A stretch of DNA of 43,443 bases from Flavobacterium sp. (GTDB taxonomy: Bacteria > Bacteroidota > Bacteroidia > Flavobacteriales > Flavobacteriaceae), in the NCBI GenBank assembly GCA_010365135.1, contig JAAFGY010000010.1, positions 1 through 43,443 on the forward strand, in the 5' to 3' direction. Within the stretch, counting starts at the first letter, position 1. Each line of letters begins with the position of its first letter. The notes under the pieces were generated by a model, which was not told where the DNA came from, did not search any database, and saw only the letters and a list, made by a program, of their open reading frames with translations. Both the position numbers and the translations under genes were made by a program. This document shows positions 37,696 to 43,443 of this stretch, in pieces.

Positions 37696-38679
37696 ATGAA
37701 CCCTGTATTAATTGTTTTTCTTGTATTTGGATTATTTATTTTTCTGTCTGCTTTTTTTACTGTCAAACAACAAAGCTCTGTAATTATTGAGCGTTTTGGC
37801 AAATTCCTGAGCGTGAGAAATTCTGGTTTGCAACTCAAAATTCCTTTGATTGACAGAATTGCTGGTCGTGTAAATCTTAGAATCCAACAATTGGATGTTA
37901 TGATTGAAACTAAAACCAAAGACAACGTTTTTATTAAAATGAAAGTTTCTGTCCAGTTCAAAGTGATTCAAAATCACGTTTACGAAGCTTTTTACAAATT
38001 AGAATATCCTCACGATCAGATTACGGCTTATGTATTTGACGTAGTTCGTGCCGAAGTTCCTAAATTGATTTTAGATGATGTCTTCGAGAGAAAAGATGAT
38101 ATTGCCATTGGTGTAAAACGCGAATTAAACGAAGCGATGATGACTTATGGTTACGATATTATCAACACCTTGGTTACCGATATCGACCCTGATATTCAAG
38201 TAAAAAATGCGATGAACCGGATTAATGCTGCCGATAGAGAAAAAACTGCGGCAATGTTCGAATCGGAAGCGCAAAGAATTAGAATTGTGGCCAAAGCCAA
38301 AGCCGAAGCCGAAAGTAAAAAATTGCAAGGTCAAGGTATCGCAGATCAACGTCGAGAAATTGCTCGCGGATTGGTAGAAAGTGTAGAAGTTTTGAATAAC
38401 GTTGGAATTAATTCGCAAGAAGCATCGGCATTGATTGTGATCACACAACATTATGATACTTTACAAGCCATTGGCGCAGACACGAATTCTAATTTGATTT
38501 TGTTACCCAACTCTCCGCAGGCCGCAAGCGATATGCTAAACTGTATGGTTACTAGTTTTACCGCTTCTAATATTATTGGGGAACAAATGAAAAAACAACC
38601 CAAAAGAGTGAAAAAACAAGATAATACCGCTATTGATTACAATCCGTCTGATACTTCAAGTCCCGTTGAACCGGCATAA
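37696..38679 (+). CDS. SPFH/band 7 (stomatin-like) protein
   Basis: VKQQSSVIIERFGKFLSVRNSGLQLKIPLIDRIAGRVNLRIQQLDV; coiled-coil EAQRIRIVAKAKAEAESKKLQGQGIADQRREIARG. Confidence 0.93.
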   Translation: MNPVLIVFLVFGLFIFLSAFFTVKQQSSVIIERFGKFLSVRNSGLQLKIPLIDRIAGRVNLRIQQLDVMIETKTKDNVFIKMKVSVQFKVIQNHVYEAFYKLEYPHDQITAYVFDVVRAEVPKLILDDVFERKDDIAIGVKRELNEAMMTYGYDIINTLVTDIDPDIQVKNAMNRINAADREKTAAMFESEAQRIRIVAKAKAEAESKKLQGQGIADQRREIARGLVESVEVLNNVGINSQEASALIVITQHYDTLQAIGADTNSNLILLPNSPQAASDMLNCMVTSFTASNIIGEQMKKQPKRVKKQDNTAIDYNPSDTSSPVEPA

Positions 38680-38696
38680 GAATAAAGGATTCTTAT

Positions 38697-38725
38697 ATAA
38701 AAAAGAGGCTTAATTGCCTCTTTTT
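38697..38725. terminator. Bidirectional terminator between SPFH gene and minus-strand operon
   Basis: aaaaagaggc ttaatt gcctcttttt. Confidence 0.8.
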
Positions 38726-38964
38726 CTTTTTGTTAACCAACTAATGAGAATTGGAATTGCTATGTTGACTATCGTTCCAGAATAGTGGGATAAAATCGAT
38801 TTATAATCTCCAATAAATCCTTTTATTAAATTTATTGGCATCACACTTTCTTTTGTCTTTTGAACGTCTAAAACTATCCGTTTAAGATTTAATGCTCTTT
38901 CCACTTTCAAAATTTCTAGTTCCAACTCTATTTGAGCATAAGATGAATATTTTTTTGTTCTCAT
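38710..38964 (-). CDS. Small hypothetical protein with C-terminal hydrophobic segment
   Basis: Intact ORF immediately downstream of holin-like gene. Confidence 0.6.
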   Translation of the reverse strand: MRTKKYSSYAQIELELEILKVERALNLKRIVLDVQKTKESVMPINLIKGFIGDYKSILSHYSGTIVNIAIPILISWLTKRKRGN

Positions 38965-38966
38965 AC

Positions 38967-39317
38967 TTATTCATTAAAAAAGATTTCTGAAAATTTCTGC
39001 AAAATTGAACCTTCAACCATTTTGTCTTTTATTAAAAACAAAAGTCCGGTAATTACTAAATATATTCCACCTACAATTAAAAATCCCAATGCTGAACTAT
39101 CCAAAACTTTTCCGATTGCAAAAGCACCTGCAACCGAACAAAATAACAAAACCATCATTAATGCTAATGCAATTAATGCAAACTTCAACATCATTGTGGT
39201 CGATTTCATTGCCACTTTAAAACCCCATAATTTATAATAAGCTAAGCTGTTTTCGATATAAGCCTGCGCTTGTTTTTGAATGTCTTCGGTATGTTCTTTT
39301 AGTTCTTCGAAAGCCAT
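38967..39317 (-). CDS. Phage holin family-like / Actinobacteriophage-holin-type membrane protein
   Basis: Two TM helices (LKFALIALALMMVLLFCSVAGAFAIG, SALGFLIVGGIYLVITGLLFL). Confidence 0.65.
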   Translation of the reverse strand: MAFEELKEHTEDIQKQAQAYIENSLAYYKLWGFKVAMKSTTMMLKFALIALALMMVLLFCSVAGAFAIGKVLDSSALGFLIVGGIYLVITGLLFLIKDKMVEGSILQKFSEIFFNE

Positions 39318-39337
39318 AAATATATTGTTTGAGAAAT

Positions 39338-39691
39338 TTAACTTTCTTGATTAGTTAATTGTTTTTTTTGAAGTTCGGCATTTTTCTCTTTCAAATCGGC
39401 CAACTTAGTTTCCAAGAAAGATATAACATCTTCCGTTTTATAACTCATATTAGAAACCATTTCTTCGTATGTTTCTTCTATATCGTGTTTTGATCCTTCA
39501 AACTTTTTTACCAATTGATGTGTGACGTCTTCAAATTTGTGTTTTAAATTATCTTTCACATCATCAAAACCATCTTTAATTTTTTCTCTGGTTGTTGAAC
39601 CTTTCTCTGGAGCAAATAAAATTCCTAGTCCTGCCCCAATTGCTGCACCTAATAAAAGTGCCAATACTGAATTACCTGCGCTATTTGACAT
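39338..39691 (-). CDS. YtxH domain-containing protein
   Basis: VLALLLGAAIGAGLGILFAPEKGSTTREKIKDGFDDVKDNLK. Confidence 0.9.
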   Translation of the reverse strand: MSNSAGNSVLALLLGAAIGAGLGILFAPEKGSTTREKIKDGFDDVKDNLKHKFEDVTHQLVKKFEGSKHDIEETYEEMVSNMSYKTEDVISFLETKLADLKEKNAELQKKQLTNQES

Positions 39692-39940
39692 AATTTTTAG
39701 AATTAAAATTAATACTGTTCTAAATATACAAATTTTATTAACACTAGGTTGTTAATAAGGCGTTAAAATGAATTGATTCCTATTCAAAACTCAAATAGAC
39801 CGTCCTGCTATTAAAAACTATTCATTAATGACAAAACACTTGTAAAACTTGAAAAAGAACCTTAAAATCAATTTATGAAAGCCGTTTTTGATTGTTAAAA
39901 TTGATTTAAATTTCAAAAGCAATCACAAAAACAAATGATA

Positions 39941-39966
39941 AAAAAAAGCGCTCCTAAAAAGCGCTT
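39941..39966 (-). terminator. glnS terminator
   Basis: AAGCGC/GCGCTT stem followed by T run on minus strand. Confidence 0.75.
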
Positions 39967-39975
39967 ATACTATTT

Positions 39976-42096
39976 TTATCTATTTAAAAATTGTTCTATA
40001 AATTCCTCTTCTCTTTCGGTTGTAGTTTTCGGAGGATTGGATTTTAATTTTAAAATTTCTTCTTTAAAAGAATTTACAAAATCAGCATCGTTTTCTAATT
40101 CCAATAAATTCAAAAGCGCTCTCGAACGAACAAATGTTGATTCGCTTCTCAAAGACATCAAATACAATTTAGTTAAATCTTCTTTTTCAAAATCAGAAGC
40201 TTTTAAACTCGAATATTTTAAAATAAATTGCGCAAACAACAAAGAAGTTTTATTATTGTTGATATTCTTTTTGAAAGAATTTTGCAATAAACTGTAATTG
40301 GCAATTCCGGCCAAGGTCGCTCCTATTGCATTTCGGATGGCAATACGTTCTTCACTGGTACCAACTTTGAAATATTTATTAATTTCTTTTAAAGCATTGT
40401 TGATGCTGTTTTCTTCTTTTTTTCCTTTCTCTTCCCAAGTGTCTTTAAGTCCAACTGTTTTGCTAAATACTAATTTTTCCGCCGTTGAATCTTTATCTAC
40501 ATTAAAATAACCCAAACGTTGAAACTGGAATTTATCTCCCAATTTCGCAGACACAAGACTTGGTTCTACAAATCCTTTGATAATTTGCAACGAATTTGGA
40601 TTCATAAAATCCAAAAAGTCTTTCTCTTTATGGCTGTCCGGCGCTTCGTCTATAAAAAGTCGATCGTATAAACGAACTTCAGCTTCCACTGCATGCTTTA
40701 TAGAAACCCAATGCAAGGTTCCGGCCACTTTTCTTTTTGAAGCTTCACTTCCACTTCCGCTCAAAGAATCCGTGTCATAAGAAACGTGAATTTCTGTAAT
40801 ATTTCCAGTTGCATCTTTTACAACACTTGCTCCTTTAATAATATAAGCATTTTTCAAACGTACTTCGTTTCCTAAAGACAAACGGAAAAATTTGGCGGGA
40901 GCTACTTCTAAAAAGTCTTCTCTTTCGATGTATAATTCTTTCGAAAAAGGTACGTTTCTAAAACCAGCTTCTTCATCTTCTTGATTGTTTTCGGCATCAA
41001 AAAGTTCCTCTTTTCCTTCAGGATAATTGGTAATAATTACTTTAATTGGATCTAAAACTGCCATAACTCTTGGAGCTGTTTTGTTTAAATCCTCACGCAA
41101 ACAAAACTCTAAAAGCGAAACATCAATCACGTTTTCTCTTTTGGCTACGCCAATAATATCACAGAATTTCCGAATAGAATTGGCTGTATAACCTCTTCTT
41201 CTCAAACCTGAAATCGTTGGCATTCTTGGATCATCCCAACCATTCACTATATTTTCTTGAACCAATTGCAATAGTTTTCGTTTGCTCATTACGGTGTAAT
41301 TCAAGTTCAAACGTGCAAATTCGTATTGGTTTGGTCTTACTTTTTTATCATCATAAATTTGGTCTAAAAACCAATTGTATAATTCTCTGTGCATCACAAA
41401 TTCCAACGTACAAATAGAATGCGAAATTTGCTCGATATAATCACTTTCACCGTGTGCAAAATCATACATTGGATAAATTTTCCAATCGTCTCCAGTTCTA
41501 TGATGATGACGGTGCAAAACTCTGTACATCAAAGGATCCCTCATCAACATATTGGTCGAAGTCATATCAATTTTAGCACGTAAAACATGACTTCCTTCCG
41601 AGAAATCGCCTTTTTTCATTCCTTCAAACAAAGTTAAATTTTCTTCAACTGAACGATTTCGAAATGGACCATCAATTCCTGGTTGTGTTGGAGTTCCTTT
41701 TTGTGTGGCCATATCTTCGGAAGATTGGCTGTCAACATAGGCTTTTCCCTTTTTAATCATTACAATTGCCCAATCGTACAACTGCTGAAAATAATCAGAA
41801 GCAAAACGTTCTTCGTCCCATTCGAAACCCAACCAGTGTAAATCTTCTTTGATCGCATCTACATATTCCTGCTCTTCTTTGGCTGGGTTGGTGTCATCGA
41901 AACGCAAGTTTACTGGTGCATTGTACTTTAGACCCAAACCAAAATTCAAACAAATGGATTTGGCGTGACCAATGTGCAAATACCCATTAGGTTCAGGCGG
42001 AAAACGGAAACGTAAATTCTTTTGGGGAAAACCATTTTCTAAGCTGTCTTCGATAATTTGTTCTATAAAATGAAGTGATTTCTCTTCGGTTGACAT
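39976..42096 (-). CDS. glnS: Glutaminyl-tRNA synthetase with ~150-aa C-terminal extension
   Basis: RFPPEPNGYLHIGHAKSICLNFGL (HIGH), VMSKRKLLQLV (KMSKS); start at MSTEEKSL. Confidence 0.97.
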   Translation of the reverse strand: MSTEEKSLHFIEQIIEDSLENGFPQKNLRFRFPPEPNGYLHIGHAKSICLNFGLGLKYNAPVNLRFDDTNPAKEEQEYVDAIKEDLHWLGFEWDEERFASDYFQQLYDWAIVMIKKGKAYVDSQSSEDMATQKGTPTQPGIDGPFRNRSVEENLTLFEGMKKGDFSEGSHVLRAKIDMTSTNMLMRDPLMYRVLHRHHHRTGDDWKIYPMYDFAHGESDYIEQISHSICTLEFVMHRELYNWFLDQIYDDKKVRPNQYEFARLNLNYTVMSKRKLLQLVQENIVNGWDDPRMPTISGLRRRGYTANSIRKFCDIIGVAKRENVIDVSLLEFCLREDLNKTAPRVMAVLDPIKVIITNYPEGKEELFDAENNQEDEEAGFRNVPFSKELYIEREDFLEVAPAKFFRLSLGNEVRLKNAYIIKGASVVKDATGNITEIHVSYDTDSLSGSGSEASKRKVAGTLHWVSIKHAVEAEVRLYDRLFIDEAPDSHKEKDFLDFMNPNSLQIIKGFVEPSLVSAKLGDKFQFQRLGYFNVDKDSTAEKLVFSKTVGLKDTWEEKGKKEENSINNALKEINKYFKVGTSEERIAIRNAIGATLAGIANYSLLQNSFKKNINNNKTSLLFAQFILKYSSLKASDFEKEDLTKLYLMSLRSESTFVRSRALLNLLELENDADFVNSFKEEILKLKSNPPKTTTEREEEFIEQFLNR

Positions 42097-42201
42097 AATT
42101 TTGTTTAATTTTAGCAAAGATAAAAATTTAGATGATAGATAATAGACAGATAGATAATAGATGCTGTTTATTTAACGAATTGCAAAGCGAATTATAAAAT
42201 T

Positions 42202-42561
42202 ATGGGAATTATAAAACTAAAAAACATCCGTACATATTCCTACCACGGTTGTTTAATCGAAGAAGGAAAAATTGGCTCTGATTATTCTGTTAATTTAGAA
42301 GTGAAAACTGATTTGCGTAAATCAGCTTTTTCAGATAATCTGGAAGATACCGTAGATTATGTTCTTTTGAACCGCATTATCGAGGAAGAAATGGCTATAA
42401 GATCCAATCTTTTGGAACATGTTGCCCACCGAATTATTAAAAGAATTTTTGATGAAGTGGCGGCAATTTCAAGAATTACTTTGGCAGTTTCTAAACTGAA
42501 TCCCCCTATTGGCGGTGATGTTGAAGCCGTTACAATAGAAATGGAAGAATACAGGAATTAA
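42202..42561 (+). CDS. folB: Dihydroneopterin aldolase
   Basis: IIKLKNIRTYSYHGCLIEEGKIGSDYSVNLEVKTDLRKSAFSDNLEDTVDY...KLNPPIGGDVEAVTIEM. Confidence 0.93.
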   Translation: MGIIKLKNIRTYSYHGCLIEEGKIGSDYSVNLEVKTDLRKSAFSDNLEDTVDYVLLNRIIEEEMAIRSNLLEHVAHRIIKRIFDEVAAISRITLAVSKLNPPIGGDVEAVTIEMEEYRN

Positions 42562-42652
42562 GATTTTAGATGGCAGATTTTAGATTTCAGAGTGCAGCAT
42601 TTAGAAAACTAAAATTTTTAAACTTTAAACTTTATACTTTTAAACTTTTACT

Positions 42653-42660
42653 TATATTTG
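42653..42660 (+). promoter_or_regulatory. -7 element TATATTTG for tRNA-Cys
   Basis: Matches TAnnTTTG, 17 nt before tRNA 5' end. Confidence 0.6.
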
Positions 42661-42677
42661 CACACCAATAAATAATT

Positions 42678-42748
42678 GGCGTCGTGGCCGAGCGGCTAGG
42701 CTGGGCTCTGCAAAAGCTCCTACTCCGGTTCGAATCCGGACGATGCCT
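42678..42748 (+). tRNA. tRNA-Cys (GCA)
   Basis: Acceptor GGCGTCG/CGATGCC, anticodon stem GGGCT/AGCTC with loop CTGCAAA, T-arm TCCGG-TTCGAAT-CCGGA, discriminator U73. Confidence 0.97.
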
Positions 42749-42975
42749 CTAAACCTTCAAAGCAATTTGAGGGTTTTTTTGTGGTTAATTTTTAAGAAAA
42801 ATTAGGTAAAGTTAGGGTTCGAATCCGGACGATGCCTCTAAACCTTAAAAGCAATTTGAGGGTTGTTTCTGTGGTTAATTTATATGAAAAAATTAGTTAA
42901 AGTTATGGTTCGAATCCGGACGATGCCTCTAAACAAAGCAATTTGAGGGTTTTTTTGTGGTTAATTTTTCAGGAA
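42727..42975 (+). repeat. Three tandem copies (~90 bp) of tRNA-Cys 3' end plus terminator region
   Basis: 28-nt core GGTTCGAATCCGGACGATGCCTCTAAAC at 42727, 42816, 42907. Confidence 0.95.
42749..42780 (+). terminator. tRNA-Cys terminator
   Basis: aaaccttcaaa gcaa tttgagggttt stem plus T run. Confidence 0.75.
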
Positions 42976-43027
42976 ATTAATATTGGGAAAATCTCTCTAA
43001 AAAAATGTGTAAATATTATAAAAACAG

Positions 43028-43411
43028 TTACTTTATTTCTAATATTGTTACTATTTTTAATAATATTTTTTCAATATTTTTTAAAGTAGCAAAGGTTTCT
43101 AAGCTATAATCAGGATTTTCAACACCAACTTTAACTCCTAATAATTCTGCCTGATTATTTTTTAATTTTTCATTCAATAAAACTGGAGCTTGTCCTCTTT
43201 TTAGAAACCAATAATGAACTTCAGGAAATTTTTTTATAATTCTCTCAATTAAATCATCACTAATATTATTTCTTCCTTTTAATATATGATCAATTGTAGA
43301 ATGACTTTTATAACCTAATTCAGTTGCAAAAGCAAGTGCCGAATATCTTAATGTTTCTAATAATTGTTTGATTATTTCAGAATCTGTAATAATTTTATTT
43401 TCTGTCTTCAT
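43028..43411 (-). CDS. XRE/CI-like helix-turn-helix regulator
   Basis: LRYSALAFATELGYKSHSTIDHILKGRNNISDDLIERIIKKFPEVHYWFLKRGQAPVL. Confidence 0.8.
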   Translation of the reverse strand: MKTENKIITDSEIIKQLLETLRYSALAFATELGYKSHSTIDHILKGRNNISDDLIERIIKKFPEVHYWFLKRGQAPVLLNEKLKNNQAELLGVKVGVENPDYSLETFATLKNIEKILLKIVTILEIK

Positions 43412-43443
43412 AATTTTTTTATTAAATATATATTTTACAAACT

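Noticed and set aside
38967-39317. Holin-like gene as evidence of a prophage
   Set aside because: No other phage genes nearby; it sits in a YtxH operon common in this group, so it is probably a host envelope gene.
42816-42935. Second and third copies as extra tRNA-Cys genes
   Set aside because: Only the T-arm and acceptor 3' strand are present; no 5' half, D-arm or anticodon arm precedes them.
42727-42975. CRISPR-like array
   Set aside because: The full ~90-bp units are homologous, including the 'spacers', and derive from the tRNA 3' end; no cas genes in the window.

Overview
AT-rich Bacteroidota chromosome segment, most like Flavobacterium by gene content, protein style and TAnnTTTG promoter motifs. 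Most of the window is housekeeping: rnpA, ctp-type S41 protease, pgk, holB, recA, trpS, dprA, mnmG, ybeY, gltX, glnS, folB, tRNA-Cys(GCA), several PlsC acyltransferases and envelope proteins. Five things stand out. (1) At 17.5-20.5 kb two small cysteine-pair lipoproteins lie next to an ECF-type sigma factor. The sigma gene overlaps, by ATGA, a protein with a cytoplasmic N-terminus, one TM helix, a disordered linker and a C-terminal beta-barrel, i.e. a dual-membrane-spanning anti-sigma layout. Both lipoprotein genes carry the same bipartite upstream motif, GCAACCTTTT-N13-TCTWA. (2) Three identical 16-mers TGTTCCACGTGAAACA, one mismatch from canonical parS, lie in 132 bp between and into mnmG/ybeY, with degenerate flanking copies. 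This looks like an origin-proximal ParB centromere. (3) GltX has an in-frame array of 25-aa coiled-coil-like repeats inserted in its C-terminal half. A 72-bp in-frame duplication in the first ORF is a similar event. (4) The 3' third of tRNA-Cys plus its terminator is tandemly triplicated with a ~90 bp period, next to a repressor-like HTH gene, suggesting an integration hotspot or its scar. (5) Several dispersed palindromic or simple repeats occupy intergenic spaces. All calls are from reading the sequence and supplied ORFs; no searches were run.
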